From contig NZ_CAMYIC010000036.1 of assembly GCF_947258355.1 (NCBI RefSeq), forward strand, positions 21,360-85,359: a stretch of 64,000 nucleotides of DNA, in the 5' to 3' direction. The notes under the pieces were generated by a model. That model ran no database searches. It was not told the DNA's origin and saw nothing but the letters and a program-made list of their open reading frames with translations. The translations under genes were made by a program, and so were the position numbers. This DNA is from an uncultured Allomuricauda sp. (GTDB taxonomy: Bacteria; Bacteroidota; Bacteroidia; Flavobacteriales; Flavobacteriaceae). Within the stretch, counting starts at the first letter, position 1. Each line of letters opens with the position of its first letter. This document shows, piece after piece, positions 34,953-45,046 of this stretch.

Positions 34953-35555
34953 ATGGATTCTTGGTTACGCCCTGTACAATTGGAAGGCGACTTGGTAAAG
35001 CTCGTCCCCCTGCAAAAATCACAAAAAGTGGACTTGGCCTTTGCCGCTTCGGATGGCAATCTTTGGGAACTTTGGTACACCTCGGTCCCCTCACCAAAAA
35101 CCATAGATTCCTATTTGGACATTGCCCTATCCCAGCAGGCATCAGGAAATGCACTGCCTTTTGCCATCGTAGACAAAAAAACCAATACCATTGTGGGGAG
35201 TACGCGCTTTTTGAATGTGGATGTAAAAAACAAACGGGTGGAAATCGGGGCCACTTGGTACGCTAAAAAAGTACAGCGAACAGGGATAAACACGGAGTGC
35301 AAATACCTTTTGCTAAAATATGCTTTTGAAAACCTCAACTGCATAGCTGTAGAGTTCCGAACCCATTTTCACAACCACCCTTCCAGAAATGCGATACTCC
35401 GCTTGGGTGCCAAACAAGATGGTGTCTTAAGAAACCACCGTATCGATGAATCCGGAAATCTTCGGGACACCGTTGTATTCTCCATTTTAAACAGTGAATG
35501 GAAGACCGTTAAAACCTCCCTAGAATATAAAATGAGCAAAAGTTATCTGAGCTAG
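34953..35555 (+). CDS. GNAT N-acetyltransferase, RimJ/RimL-like
   Basis: 200-residue acetyltransferase. RimJ/RimL-type features are LEGDLVKLVPLQKSQ at the start, GSTRFLNVDVKNKRVEIGATW near 86-107, and YAFENLNCIAVEFRTHFHN...NAILRLGAKQDG near 130-160. These enzymes acetylate protein N-termini or small amines; the substrate is unknown. It has a good promoter of its own. Its 3' end overlaps the convergent glycerate kinase gene by 4 bp. Confidence 0.8.
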   Translation: MDSWLRPVQLEGDLVKLVPLQKSQKVDLAFAASDGNLWELWYTSVPSPKTIDSYLDIALSQQASGNALPFAIVDKKTNTIVGSTRFLNVDVKNKRVEIGATWYAKKVQRTGINTECKYLLLKYAFENLNCIAVEFRTHFHNHPSRNAILRLGAKQDGVLRNHRIDESGNLRDTVVFSILNSEWKTVKTSLEYKMSKSYLS

Positions 35556-36688
35556 GTTTTGCCCAATTTTAGCAAATGGGCAAAATTGTAACTGGCCAGC
35601 TCAAGATTTTCAACAGTCTTTGCCTTGGCATCGTCTAAATTTCCTATTTGATTGAGAATGGAAACGGCATAATCCAATCCCATTTGTTGCATTTCTTCAA
35701 TAGTGACATCAATGGATCCACAAAAGGCAGCAATGGGAACATGATGCTTTTTCGCGGATTGCACTACCCCATTGATGGTTTTTCCTGAAAAGGTTTGGCC
35801 ATCCAACTGTCCTTCCCCGGTAATCACCCAATCGGCACCTTCCAAAACTTTATCAAAATTGGCAATTTCCATCACCAAATCCACACCAGAGGCCAGTTCG
35901 GCATTCAAAAAAACCACTGCACCCCCGCCAAGGCCACCTGCAGCTCCGGCTCCTGCAATGTGTTGTACATCAACATCAAAAGTAGATTTTAGCACTGCTG
36001 CAAAACTTTCCAAACCTTTGTCCAAAAACGCTATTTCTTCTGTTGATGCTCCTTTTTGTGCCGCATAAATTTTGGCCGCACCATTTTCTCCATAAAAGGG
36101 ATTGTTCACATCGCAAGCTACTTGGATTTTAGCATCATATAACTTAGGGTTTACTTGGTCTCTTTGGATTTTCTTTACCTTGCCCAAGTTCTTCCCTATC
36201 GGTTCCAATTGGTTTCCATCAGCATCCAAAAAGGAATAACCCAAGGCCTTGGCCATACCAATGCCTCCATCGTTGGTGGCACTTCCCCCTATGCCCAGTA
36301 CAATGTTCTTCGTGCCTTTTTCGAGTGCATCCAAAATCATTTCACCGGTTCCCAAAGTGGTAGTTTCCATGCAGTTCATCTCGGACTTTTCCAACAATTT
36401 ATAGCCCGATGCTTCCGACATTTCTATAAAAGCTGTCCGTTTATCCTCAGAAACTAAATATTGTGTGGTGATTTCCCGAAATAGTGGGTCTTTCACCATC
36501 ACTGAAACTTTTGACGCATTGAGATAATCCGCGACCACATCAATGGTACCATCACCGCCGTCCGCCAAAGGTCGATTGATAATTTCCGAATTTGGAAAAA
36601 CTTTTTTGATGCCTAGGGCAACGGTTTCACAAAATTCGCGTCCTGTTAGCGAACCTTTATATTTATCGGGTGCCAAAATAAATTTCAT
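35552..36688 (-). CDS. Glycerate kinase
   Basis: 378-residue glycerate 2-kinase of the GlxK/GarK family. It begins with MKFILAPDKYKGSLT, followed by RPLADGGDGTIDV near residue 40. VLGIGGSATNDGGIGMA near 130 forms the phosphate/nucleotide region, and GADWVITGEGQLDGQTFSGK near 284-303 is the second signature. It converts D-glycerate to 2-phosphoglycerate, feeding glyoxylate or serine carbon into glycolysis. The length is normal. It is a single-gene unit with no pathway partner nearby. Confidence 0.9.
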   Translation of the reverse strand: MKFILAPDKYKGSLTGREFCETVALGIKKVFPNSEIINRPLADGGDGTIDVVADYLNASKVSVMVKDPLFREITTQYLVSEDKRTAFIEMSEASGYKLLEKSEMNCMETTTLGTGEMILDALEKGTKNIVLGIGGSATNDGGIGMAKALGYSFLDADGNQLEPIGKNLGKVKKIQRDQVNPKLYDAKIQVACDVNNPFYGENGAAKIYAAQKGASTEEIAFLDKGLESFAAVLKSTFDVDVQHIAGAGAAGGLGGGAVVFLNAELASGVDLVMEIANFDKVLEGADWVITGEGQLDGQTFSGKTINGVVQSAKKHHVPIAAFCGSIDVTIEEMQQMGLDYAVSILNQIGNLDDAKAKTVENLELASYNFAHLLKLGKT

Positions 36689-36811
36689 CCCTACAATGTA
36701 CTCAAGTTAATCGAGTTAACCCAGAGAATTCTATTGGTGTTGGAACAAAATACAATGCGGCACAGGTTTTGAACGTAAGCCGGAAGTATATACCTTTAAT
36801 AAAATTACATC

Positions 36812-37510
36812 ATGAGAAAAGCAATCGTTTTTATAGTCACAGTTTTATTCAGCACGGTAATTTTCGCCCAATCCAAAAACTTTTTGGACACTCCTTACCT
36901 GGAAACACAGGCCAGGGTGGATACCATGGTCACCCCGGATAAAATTTATTTGAACATCATTATACAAGAAAAGGACACCAAAGGCCGCGTTTCCGTGGAA
37001 GAACAGGAAAACCAAATGGGTCAACGCTTAAGAGCTTTAGGTATTGATTTAGAAAAACAATTGGTAATAAAGGATGCCAGTAGCAATTTCAAAAAATACT
37101 TTCTACGCCAAAAAGAAGTACTCAAAAGTAAACAGTATTCATTGTTGGTTTATTCCGGTAAGGAATTGGGAGATGTGATGTTGGCCCTTGAACAATTGGA
37201 TATCGCCAACACCAGTATCGAAAAAACGGAATACTCTAAAATGGACGAACTGGAACTGGAGCTTAAAACCAGGGCGGTAAAAAAAGCCATGCAAAAAGCC
37301 GAAGCACTTACGAAACCTCTAGGTCAAAAAGTAGGCATGGCCATCCATATTGCAGACAACTCCCAATACTATCCGAGGTATAACCAAGCTCCTATGATGG
37401 AAATGAAAGCCGTTTCAGCAGATATGGGTCAGGCACAACCATTGGACATCGATTTTGAAAAAATAAGAGTGGAAACCGCCGTCAATGTAAAATTCGCTTT
37501 ATCCAATTAA
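36812..37510 (+). CDS. SIMPL-domain (DUF541) periplasmic protein
   Basis: 232-residue exported protein with a signal peptide (RKAIVFIVTVLFSTVIFA, then QSKNF). SIMPL features are QARVDTMVTPDKIYLNIIIQEKD near residue 30, then SSNFKKYFLRQKEVLKSKQYSLLVYSGKELGD and the C-terminal TRAVKKAMQKAEALTKPLGQKVG stretch. Proteins of this family (E. coli YggE, BP26) form periplasmic ring-like oligomers linked to oxidative stress, though the mechanism is unclear. Two downstream genes follow on the same strand. Confidence 0.82.
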   Translation: MRKAIVFIVTVLFSTVIFAQSKNFLDTPYLETQARVDTMVTPDKIYLNIIIQEKDTKGRVSVEEQENQMGQRLRALGIDLEKQLVIKDASSNFKKYFLRQKEVLKSKQYSLLVYSGKELGDVMLALEQLDIANTSIEKTEYSKMDELELELKTRAVKKAMQKAEALTKPLGQKVGMAIHIADNSQYYPRYNQAPMMEMKAVSADMGQAQPLDIDFEKIRVETAVNVKFALSN

Positions 37511-37530
37511 TAGACAAGCATTCATCAATC

Positions 37531-38022
37531 ATGAAATCCATAGCACTTATTTTAATGTTCAGCACAGGACTTGTTTCCGCACAAGAAACCTTACAACTCA
37601 CCGATGGACAATCATCCCCAAAAGCAAATTTGGAGGAGGTTTCCTGGATAGAAGGCCATTGGACAGGGGAGGCTTTTGGCGGCATTGCCGAGGAAATATG
37701 GAGCGCTCCTTTGGGCAATTCCATGATGTTCGTGTTTCGACTGGTCAATGACGGGAAAGTATCCTTCTACGAATCTGGCCACATTCAGCAGCTAGATGAT
37801 TCCTTAATACTCCAGCTCAAGCACTTCGATGGTAACATGAAAGGTTGGGAAGAAAAGAACCAGACCATCAATTTTAAACTGGTGAAACTAGAGCCTAACA
37901 AAGTGTATTTTGAAGGGCTCACCATGGAAAAGATAAGTGAAGACCAAATGAATGTTTGGGTCTTGATTGAAGAAGAAGGCCATACCGAGGAAATCCTTTT
38001 TGCCTACAAAAGGGCAAAATAA
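37531..38022 (+). CDS. DUF6265 family secreted protein
   Basis: 163-residue exported protein with a short signal peptide (KSIALILMFSTGLVSA, then QETL). The domain starts at WIEGHWTGEAFGGIAEEIWS near residue 38 and continues with SMMFVFRLVNDGKVSFYE and LILQLKHFDGNMKGWEEK, the DUF6265 pattern (lipocalin-like beta-barrel). It lies 20 bp after the SIMPL gene, so they are probably co-transcribed. Function unknown. Confidence 0.75.
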   Translation: MKSIALILMFSTGLVSAQETLQLTDGQSSPKANLEEVSWIEGHWTGEAFGGIAEEIWSAPLGNSMMFVFRLVNDGKVSFYESGHIQQLDDSLILQLKHFDGNMKGWEEKNQTINFKLVKLEPNKVYFEGLTMEKISEDQMNVWVLIEEEGHTEEILFAYKRAK

Positions 38023-38085
38023 TTTAGTTTTATTGGAAGAGGTTGAATTAGTATCTTTAACAGACTAACTAATTCCAACACTCTC

Positions 38086-41000
38086 GTGAAACTAACACCT
38101 CTACTTTTATGTGCCATGTTATTGGCATTGCATCCTATGGATGCCCAACGCAGAAGCAAAAAATCAGACCAACCCTCCATTGTGGTCAACGACTCGCTTT
38201 TTCCAGGATTGAAATGGCGTAATATCGGCCCATTTCGTGGCGGACGAAGCGTTACCTCAACTGGGGTTGTAGGACAGCCCCATACTTATTATATGGGATC
38301 TACCGGTGGTGGAATCTGGAAAACCACTGATGACGGCATTACATGGAAAAACGTATCCGACGGATTCCTAAAAACAGGCACCGTAGGTGATATTGCCGTT
38401 TCCGAAACCAACCCGAACATCGTTATTGTAGGAATGGGAGAACACGCTGCCCGTGGTGTAATGACCTCAATGGGCGATGGTGTTTACAAATCCACTGACG
38501 CAGGAAAAACCTGGAAACATATCGGACTGGATTATACCCGTCATATTTCCGATGTGATCATACACCCCACCAATCCCGACATTGTTTTTGTCGCCGCCCA
38601 AGGAGCTCAATATGGCCCATCGCAGGACCGAGGTATTTACCGTTCTACAGACGGTGGCGAAACATGGGAGAAAGTACTTTATGTCAACGATATTACAGGA
38701 GCTTCATCCCTAAGTATGGACATGAACAACCCTCTTATTTTGTATGCGGCCATGTGGCAGCACGAAAGAACGCCATGGACGATAACCTCGGGAGGCAGTT
38801 CTTCTGGATTTTATAAATCTACCGATGGAGGGTCTACTTGGGACAAAATGGAAAAAGGTTTGCCGAAAGAATTTGGAAAATCGGGTATCTCCGTTTCCAG
38901 GGCAAATTCCGATGTGGTATATGCCGTACTTGAGGCCGAAGGTGAAAAAGGTGGTGTCTACAAAAGTACTGACGCAGGAAAAACCTGGAAACAGACCAAT
39001 AAAGACCGCATTAATATCGCAAGATCTTGGTACTACATGGAGATTTTTGCGGATACACAAGACGAGAACATCGTATATGTGCTGAACGCCCCAGTAACCA
39101 AATCCATTGATGGCGGCAAAACCTTTACTCCCGTTTCCACTCCTCATGGTGATAATCATGACCTGTGGATACATCCTGAGAATAACCAAATCATGGTCAA
39201 TTCCAACGATGGCGGGGCCAATGTGTCCAACAATGGAGGGATGAGCTGGAGTTCCCAACAATACCAACCTACTGCACAGTTTTATAGGGTAATCACGGAT
39301 AATCTAGTGCCCTACAATGTATACGGAGGACAACAGGACAATACCTCTGTAGCTATTGCCAGTCGCACCCGAGATGGCGGGATTGATTGGAAAGACTGGT
39401 ATGCCGTTGCAGGTTGCGAGAGTGCGTATTTGGCCTTTGACCCGGACAATCCGGAGTTTGTTTACGGCGGATGCTATCAAGGGATTATTGAAAAATGGGT
39501 AAAGGCTTCCCGTACAGGAAAACCAATCAAAGAATACCCTGAATTAGGTCTTGGAAACATTCCGAAAGACTTTAAGTTCCGTTACAATTGGAATGCTCCT
39601 ATTATTAGTTCGCCACATGATAGAAACACCATTTACCATGCGGGCAATGTAGTGTTCCGAACCAAGGATGGCGGGTATAGCTGGGATGTGATAAGTCCTG
39701 ACCTTACAAGAAACGAAATTGAAAAACAAGGCCCGGGAAGTGGTCCATATACCAACGAAGCTGCCGGTGGGGAAAACTATAACACCATCATGTACTTGGT
39801 GGAATCACCTCACCAGGAAGGTGTACTTTATGCAGGTTCCGATGATGGATTGGTTCATATTACCAAAAATGGTGGTGAAACTTGGGAGAACATCACCCCT
39901 CCCAGCATCAAAGAAGGCATCATCAACAGTATTGAAGTATCCCCTCATGATCCGGCCACCGCTTATATCACCTTAATGCGATACAAGTTCATGGATTTGA
40001 ACACGTACATTTTCAAAACAACGGATTATGGACAAACTTGGACTAAAATCACCAACGGAATCGATGGGGAGCATACATTTGCGCGAGTTGTTCGTGAAGA
40101 TAAAAAGCAAAAAGGATTATTGTATGCCGGTACCGAGACCGGACTTTATGTTTCTCTGGATGATGGTCAACACTGGGAACCCTTGCAATTGAATTTGCCA
40201 GTTGTGCCGATTAATGACCTCATTATTCAAGATAATGATTTGGTGGCCGCAACTGCAGGAAGGGCATTCTGGATTTTGGATGATCTAGGTGCCATTCAAA
40301 ATAGTTTGACACCTCCCAATTCATTACAGATCGTTACACCAAAACCATCATACAGAATTTTTAACGGTAGTTCGGACCAGTATGTGCCTGGATTGGGACA
40401 AAACCCAAAATCTGGGGTAACCTTCGATTATTACTTGCCCAAAAAGTTGGATTCCACCGAACTGAAGCTTGAAGTACTTTCGGGCGGAAAAGTAATCAGA
40501 ACCTATACCAACCAAGCTCCCAAAGACTTTAAGAGCTGGGCGGGCGGTCCATCTAAACCAAAGGCTTTGCCTGCTGCAAAAGGATACAACCGATTTACTT
40601 GGGATTTTTACCGCGAGCCTACCCCTGCCATCGACAATGTTTTTGGCTTTGATGGCTATGGTAGTTCAAGAGTGGCACCGGGCACCTTTACGCTTCGTTT
40701 AACTATGGAAAATGAAACAGTGGAAACCAATGCCGTAGTATTGGCCGATCCATTGATTGATGCTACTGCTGCAGATTATGCAGAACAACAGTCCTACTTA
40801 ACGCGAATTGACGAAACTTTAGTGAACATGCACAAAGCGGTAAACCAAATGCGTACGGCCAAAAGTCAACTCAAAAAATATGAGGAACTGCTGAAGGACA
40901 ACGAAAGCGCCAAAGAATTGTTGGAGAAAGGCGATGCCCTTCTGGAGCGCATCAACACTTGGGAAGAAAACCTTATTCAGCCTAAACAAAAAACCTTCCA

Positions 41001-41235
41001 AGATGTAGTGAACTTCAGTAGCAAATTGAATGCCGATTTTATGCATTTGAGAGGCTTTATCGATGTACCAGAACCAAAGGTAACCGAAGGCGCCAAAGAA
41101 CTGTTTAGGGACAATATGGCCCAATGGAAAACTTTTGAAGATGAGAAAAATGCCATCGTAGGAAGTGGCATGAAAGAGTACAACGATATGTTCAAAACAT
41201 TGGACATTCCAGCCATTATTTTAACAGGAGAGTAA
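38086..41235 (+). CDS. Large exported VPS10/BNR-repeat protein (sialidase-like propeller)
   Basis: 1049-residue exported protein of the VPS10/sortilin-like, BNR-Asp-box family. The start is a GTG giving [20 protein letters not shown], a good signal peptide with cleavage before Q-R-R. Repeated Asp-box elements (S/T-x-D-x-G-x-T-W) occur through the first ~650 residues: [44 protein letters not shown] and [11 protein letters not shown], forming beta-propellers. The C-terminal ~200 residues include a helical region ([17 protein letters not shown]...[17 protein letters not shown]). Function in Bacteroidota is unknown; polysaccharide or protein binding is likely. A -7-like TATCTTTA (one mismatch) lies 27 bp upstream. 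It overlaps the next gene at TAATG. Confidence 0.82.
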   Translation: MKLTPLLLCAMLLALHPMDAQRRSKKSDQPSIVVNDSLFPGLKWRNIGPFRGGRSVTSTGVVGQPHTYYMGSTGGGIWKTTDDGITWKNVSDGFLKTGTVGDIAVSETNPNIVIVGMGEHAARGVMTSMGDGVYKSTDAGKTWKHIGLDYTRHISDVIIHPTNPDIVFVAAQGAQYGPSQDRGIYRSTDGGETWEKVLYVNDITGASSLSMDMNNPLILYAAMWQHERTPWTITSGGSSSGFYKSTDGGSTWDKMEKGLPKEFGKSGISVSRANSDVVYAVLEAEGEKGGVYKSTDAGKTWKQTNKDRINIARSWYYMEIFADTQDENIVYVLNAPVTKSIDGGKTFTPVSTPHGDNHDLWIHPENNQIMVNSNDGGANVSNNGGMSWSSQQYQPTAQFYRVITDNLVPYNVYGGQQDNTSVAIASRTRDGGIDWKDWYAVAGCESAYLAFDPDNPEFVYGGCYQGIIEKWVKASRTGKPIKEYPELGLGNIPKDFKFRYNWNAPIISSPHDRNTIYHAGNVVFRTKDGGYSWDVISPDLTRNEIEKQGPGSGPYTNEAAGGENYNTIMYLVESPHQEGVLYAGSDDGLVHITKNGGETWENITPPSIKEGIINSIEVSPHDPATAYITLMRYKFMDLNTYIFKTTDYGQTWTKITNGIDGEHTFARVVREDKKQKGLLYAGTETGLYVSLDDGQHWEPLQLNLPVVPINDLIIQDNDLVAATAGRAFWILDDLGAIQNSLTPPNSLQIVTPKPSYRIFNGSSDQYVPGLGQNPKSGVTFDYYLPKKLDSTELKLEVLSGGKVIRTYTNQAPKDFKSWAGGPSKPKALPAAKGYNRFTWDFYREPTPAIDNVFGFDGYGSSRVAPGTFTLRLTMENETVETNAVVLADPLIDATAADYAEQQSYLTRIDETLVNMHKAVNQMRTAKSQLKKYEELLKDNESAKELLEKGDALLERINTWEENLIQPKQKTFQDVVNFSSKLNADFMHLRGFIDVPEPKVTEGAKELFRDNMAQWKTFEDEKNAIVGSGMKEYNDMFKTLDIPAIILTGE

Positions 41236-41807
41236 TGGCTGCGACCTTTTGGACGGATCAGGAGTTCACAAAACAGGATTATACCGAGCAAAAATTGCCC
41301 AAGGGCGATTACGAAAATTGCCGTTTTGTGGACTGCCTGTTCTCCGAGGGATACCTGGACAACCAAAATTTTGTGGAATGCACTTTTGAGGGTTGCGACC
41401 TTACCAACACCAATATTGCCCATACCACCTTTAACGATGTAACCTTTGAGGACTGCAAAATGGTAGGGGTCCAGTTTGAAACCTGCAACCACCTCTTGTT
41501 GACGCTTCATTTTAAGGGATGCAATCTATCGGTGGCATCTTTTCAGGGTTTAAACCTGCCGGGCACCGTATTTCAAGGTTGTAAATTTCATCAAACCGAC
41601 TTTACGGAGAGCCAACTAAAACAATGTAAGTTCGCAAACTGCGATTTTGAAAATGCCATTTTTGAAGGCACTGATTTGGAAAAGACCGACTTTAGATCTT
41701 CCATAAATTTTAATATCGACCCTTCCCTGAATCACCTGAAGAAAACACGTTTCAGTAAAGATGGGTTGATGGGTTTATTAAAAAAGTATGATATTGTGGT
41801 GACCTAA
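41235..41807 (+). CDS. Pentapeptide-repeat protein
   Basis: 190-residue protein almost entirely of pentapeptide repeats (A/C-D/N-L/F-x-x), for example CRFVDCLF, NFVECTFEGCDLTNTNIAH, TFNDVTFEDCKM and CKFANCDFENAIFEGTDLEKTDF. It would fold as a right-handed quadrilateral beta-helix, like Qnr/MfpA, which can mimic DNA at gyrase. No signal peptide is seen, so it is cytoplasmic. Its ATG overlaps the preceding stop (TAATG), so it is translationally coupled to the large exported protein, although the two act in different compartments. Drug resistance should not be inferred from the fold alone. Confidence 0.85.
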   Translation: MAATFWTDQEFTKQDYTEQKLPKGDYENCRFVDCLFSEGYLDNQNFVECTFEGCDLTNTNIAHTTFNDVTFEDCKMVGVQFETCNHLLLTLHFKGCNLSVASFQGLNLPGTVFQGCKFHQTDFTESQLKQCKFANCDFENAIFEGTDLEKTDFRSSINFNIDPSLNHLKKTRFSKDGLMGLLKKYDIVVT

Positions 41808-41816
41808 TCTTATCTT

Positions 41817-42170
41817 ATGCCTGAAAGAAAATGCTTGGTATGCGGTGAAAAACTTCTCGGCCGTATAGACCAAAAATATTGTTCCGACCATTGTAGGAAT
41901 GCCTATAACAATCTACTCAACAGAGATAGCAAGAACTTGGTGCGCAATATCAACAATAAGCTTCGTAAAAATTACAGGATACTGGACAGCTTTCCCCTTA
42001 GGGACGGGAAAACAAAAACCACAAAAATGCGCTTGCTTGACAAAGGTTTTGATTTTGAATACATCACCAACCTATATACCACTAAAAAAGGCAGTACCTA
42101 TTATTTCGTGTACGATCTAGGATATTTACCGCTCGACAACGATTATTTTATGATTGTAAAAAGGGAATAG
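41817..42170 (+). CDS. Small zinc-ribbon protein
   Basis: 117-residue cytoplasmic protein. The N-terminus has a likely zinc-binding motif CLVCGEKLL...QKYCSDHCRNAY (C-x2-C ... C-x3-C, residues 6-27), resembling FCS/HNH-like or 'DUF2116' zinc ribbons. The rest is basic and ends with YYFVYDLGYLPLDNDYFMIVKRE. It begins 9 bp after the pentapeptide-repeat gene and is probably in the same transcript. A nucleic-acid role is plausible but not shown. Confidence 0.65.
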   Translation: MPERKCLVCGEKLLGRIDQKYCSDHCRNAYNNLLNRDSKNLVRNINNKLRKNYRILDSFPLRDGKTKTTKMRLLDKGFDFEYITNLYTTKKGSTYYFVYDLGYLPLDNDYFMIVKRE

Positions 42171-42182
42171 AAAGTCACCTGA

Positions 42183-42653
42183 TTACTTCCAACTATGTGA
42201 TGTTAACTTAAGTGCTGCAATCACGACATCCTTTCTACTGATTTGCCCAACCAAAATATCGTTCTTCATAACAGGCAATCTTCGTCTGTTGTGACGATCA
42301 AAAACACCCGCCGCATCAAAAATGGACATATCGTGTGGAATCGTCTCCACATTTTTGGTCATAAACCTTTCTACGCTTTTATCTAAAATAGGTTGATTAA
42401 AGTATCTGCTCTCAGAAATTTGTTTCATACAATCCGCCTCGGATACAATCCCTACCAAAAATCCATTGTTGTCCAGAACCGGGCCACCGGAAATATGATG
42501 CTTGGCAAAAGTCTCCATTACTTCCAAAATGGATTGGTCGGGAGAAAACGTAATCAATTTTTTGGTCATATAGTCCTCCACCAAAATAGGGGCGTTGTAC
42601 TTCTTCTTGTTCTCCTCCTTGGATCGTACGCCTTGAAAACTCTTGATTGCCAT
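42183..42653 (-). CDS. CBS-domain pair protein
   Basis: 156-residue protein with two CBS motifs: EDYMTKKLITFSPDQSILEVMETFAKHHISGGPVLDNNGFLVG (first) and SVERFMTKNVETIPHDMSIFDAAGVFDRHNRRRLPVMKNDILVGQISRKDVV (second). Such Bateman modules bind adenine nucleotides and often sense energy state. I start at the ATG at 42653 (MAIKSFQGVRSK). The frame is open further upstream, but that part is non-conserved and AT-rich, with a -7-like TATATTTA in it. The partner or effector is unknown. Confidence 0.8.
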   Translation of the reverse strand: MAIKSFQGVRSKEENKKKYNAPILVEDYMTKKLITFSPDQSILEVMETFAKHHISGGPVLDNNGFLVGIVSEADCMKQISESRYFNQPILDKSVERFMTKNVETIPHDMSIFDAAGVFDRHNRRRLPVMKNDILVGQISRKDVVIAALKLTSHSWK

Positions 42654-42775
42654 ATGGTTAGATTTTAAAGTTGAATAATAAATATAGCTTTTTTTAGCGA
42701 ATAACCTAATTTTAATTATCAAAATATGAGAACCTTTCATAATTTCATACATTTAAGTTTCAACAACGCTGAACC

Positions 42776-45046
42776 ATGAAATTTTCCCGAACCCTTGCCA
42801 TAATTTTGCTTTTTATCGCTGTCTACTGGAGTTTCAAATCCCAGATGCCCACATACCATCCCAATAAAGATGTTGCATTGGAATCCTTTTCTACCGACAG
42901 AGCCTTAAAGCATGTTGAACAGTTATCCAAGGAACCTCATGGCGTCGGTTTTCCTGGTCATGAACGTGCCAAGGATTATATCATCTCCGAATTGAACAAA
43001 TTGGGGTTGAAGACCACTGTGCAGGAAGGCTATACCGCTGGTGACTGGGGAAACTTAAGCAAGGCCACCAATATTTTGGCTAAAATCGAGGGAAGTGAAA
43101 ATGGTAAAGCGCTCCTTTTGCTTTCACATTACGACAGTAGTCCACATTCTTCCTATGGTGCAAGTGATGCCGGAAGCGGTGTCGCAACAATTTTAGAAGG
43201 AGTTCGCACATTTTTCAGCAACAACAGAACTCCAAAAAACGATATTATCATACTTATAACCGATGCAGAGGAACTAGGACTTAACGGAGCTGACCTTTTT
43301 GTAAAAAACCATCCGTGGGCCAAAGATGTAGGGCTCGCCCTTAATTTTGAGGCCCGAGGTAGTGGTGGCCCAGGTTATATGCTCATTGAAACCAACCGAG
43401 GCAATGGCACATTGATCAAAGAATTCACCAAGGCCCATCCAAAATATCCGGTGGCCAATTCGCTGGCCTACAGTATTTACAAAATGCTGCCGAACGATAC
43501 CGACCTCACAGTTTTTAGGGAGGATGGTGATATCGAAGGATTTAATTTTGCTTTTATAGATGACCATTATGATTATCATACGGCATTGGACAATTATCAA
43601 AGACTGGACAGAAATACCCTAGCGCACCAAGGTAGCTACCTAATGCCCCTGCTGAATTATTTCAGTGATGCTGACCTAAGCAACCTAAAAAGCTTGAACG
43701 ACTATGTATATTTCAATATGCCGTTTTTTAAGCTTATCTCCTATCCGTTTGAGTGGATTTGGCCCATGTTCGCTATTGCTGCTCTTGCATTTGTACTGTT
43801 ACTGTTTACAGGGTTTAAGAAAGGACAGCTTAATACAAAGGATATTTTTAAAGGGTTTATACCTGTACTTGCAACCCTAATTATTAACGGACTGGCAGGT
43901 TATTTTTGTTGGTCCATAATTACTTGGTGGTACCCTGACTTTAAAGATATCCTCCATGGATTTACTTACAATGGTCACACTTACATTACGGTATATGTAA
44001 TGTTCTCCTTGTTCGTTTGCTTTTATATCTATCATAAATTCCGGAAAACAAGCACGCCCAATTTACTGGTGGCTCCCATTTTTATTTGGTTGATCATCTG
44101 CGGATTGGTAGCTCAATACTTAAAAGGAGCAAGCTTTTTTATAGTTCCTTTATTTGGTCTATTGGCAGGGCTTTTGGTAACTATCAACCAAGAAAAACCA
44201 AATCCCTTTCTTATGGTGTTTTTGGCTTTGCCCGCTATACTGATCTATTCCCCATTTATTAAAATGTTTCCTGTGGGGCTTGGCTTAAAAATGATGGTTG
44301 CAGCAACACTCTTTACCACATTGTTGTTTTTCTTGGTCCTTCCGTTTTTTGGACAATTAAAAAGCAAGGGGAGGTTGGCTTACCTGTTTTTGTTCCTCTT
44401 CTTCGCATTTGGCATCACCAGCCATATCCAATCGGATTTTAATGAGGAAAGACCTAAACCAAGCAGCTTGCTGTATGTATATGATGCGGATAATGATTCA
44501 GCCCTTTGGTCCACCTACGACAATGTATTGATTGATTGGAACGGTCAATTCTTTCAAAATAATAAAAGAGAACCAAAGGCAGAAACCATTTCCAGCAAGT
44601 ACCGAACGAGTATGAGCTATGTAGCGGACGCACCAAAAAAAGCAATCCCATTGCCCTACATCGATACCGTAATCGATACTATTATCGGGGACAATAGGTT
44701 GATTGAACTTTGCATCACACCTAATAGGGATGTGAATAGGCTGGAAGTATTTACAAATCCTATTGATTTAAAGTCCGCAAAGGTAAATCGGATTGAATTA
44801 TCGTCCTACTTTTTGGAAAATCGAAGGAGCAAATTGGTGACCCACTATATTACCAATAATGACTTTACGGAATTGCAATTGGAATTCCCAAAAGATTCCA
44901 TCCTGGAGCTTACTTTGTATGAAGCTTCCAATGATCTCTTGACGCATCCCGATTTTAGTATTCCAGAACGACCAAAAAACAGTATTCCGATGCCTTTTGT
45001 ACTGAATGATGCAATATTGACGATAAAAACTTTACGATTTGAATAA
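42776..45046 (+). CDS. Membrane M28 peptidase (ERMP1-like)
   Basis: 756-residue membrane metallopeptidase. An N-terminal segment (RTLAIILLFIAVYWSF) anchors it. The catalytic M28 domain has LLLSHYDSSPHSSYGASDAGSG near residue 115 (His, Asp), ILITDAEELGLNGADLF near 162 (Glu pair), LNFEARGSGGPGYML near 190, and IDDHYDYHTALDNYQ near 260 (His). From residue ~320 to ~560 there are about eight more membrane segments, then a soluble C-terminal domain (~190 residues). This order matches the bacterial relatives of ERMP1/Fxna. The active site should face the periplasm. It overlaps the next gene by 8 bp. Confidence 0.85.
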   Translation: MKFSRTLAIILLFIAVYWSFKSQMPTYHPNKDVALESFSTDRALKHVEQLSKEPHGVGFPGHERAKDYIISELNKLGLKTTVQEGYTAGDWGNLSKATNILAKIEGSENGKALLLLSHYDSSPHSSYGASDAGSGVATILEGVRTFFSNNRTPKNDIIILITDAEELGLNGADLFVKNHPWAKDVGLALNFEARGSGGPGYMLIETNRGNGTLIKEFTKAHPKYPVANSLAYSIYKMLPNDTDLTVFREDGDIEGFNFAFIDDHYDYHTALDNYQRLDRNTLAHQGSYLMPLLNYFSDADLSNLKSLNDYVYFNMPFFKLISYPFEWIWPMFAIAALAFVLLLFTGFKKGQLNTKDIFKGFIPVLATLIINGLAGYFCWSIITWWYPDFKDILHGFTYNGHTYITVYVMFSLFVCFYIYHKFRKTSTPNLLVAPIFIWLIICGLVAQYLKGASFFIVPLFGLLAGLLVTINQEKPNPFLMVFLALPAILIYSPFIKMFPVGLGLKMMVAATLFTTLLFFLVLPFFGQLKSKGRLAYLFLFLFFAFGITSHIQSDFNEERPKPSSLLYVYDADNDSALWSTYDNVLIDWNGQFFQNNKREPKAETISSKYRTSMSYVADAPKKAIPLPYIDTVIDTIIGDNRLIELCITPNRDVNRLEVFTNPIDLKSAKVNRIELSSYFLENRRSKLVTHYITNNDFTELQLEFPKDSILELTLYEASNDLLTHPDFSIPERPKNSIPMPFVLNDAILTIKTLRFE

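Noticed and set aside
41235..41807. Quinolone-resistance (Qnr) gene
   Set aside because: Only the pentapeptide fold is shared; no sequence signature specific to Qnr is visible.
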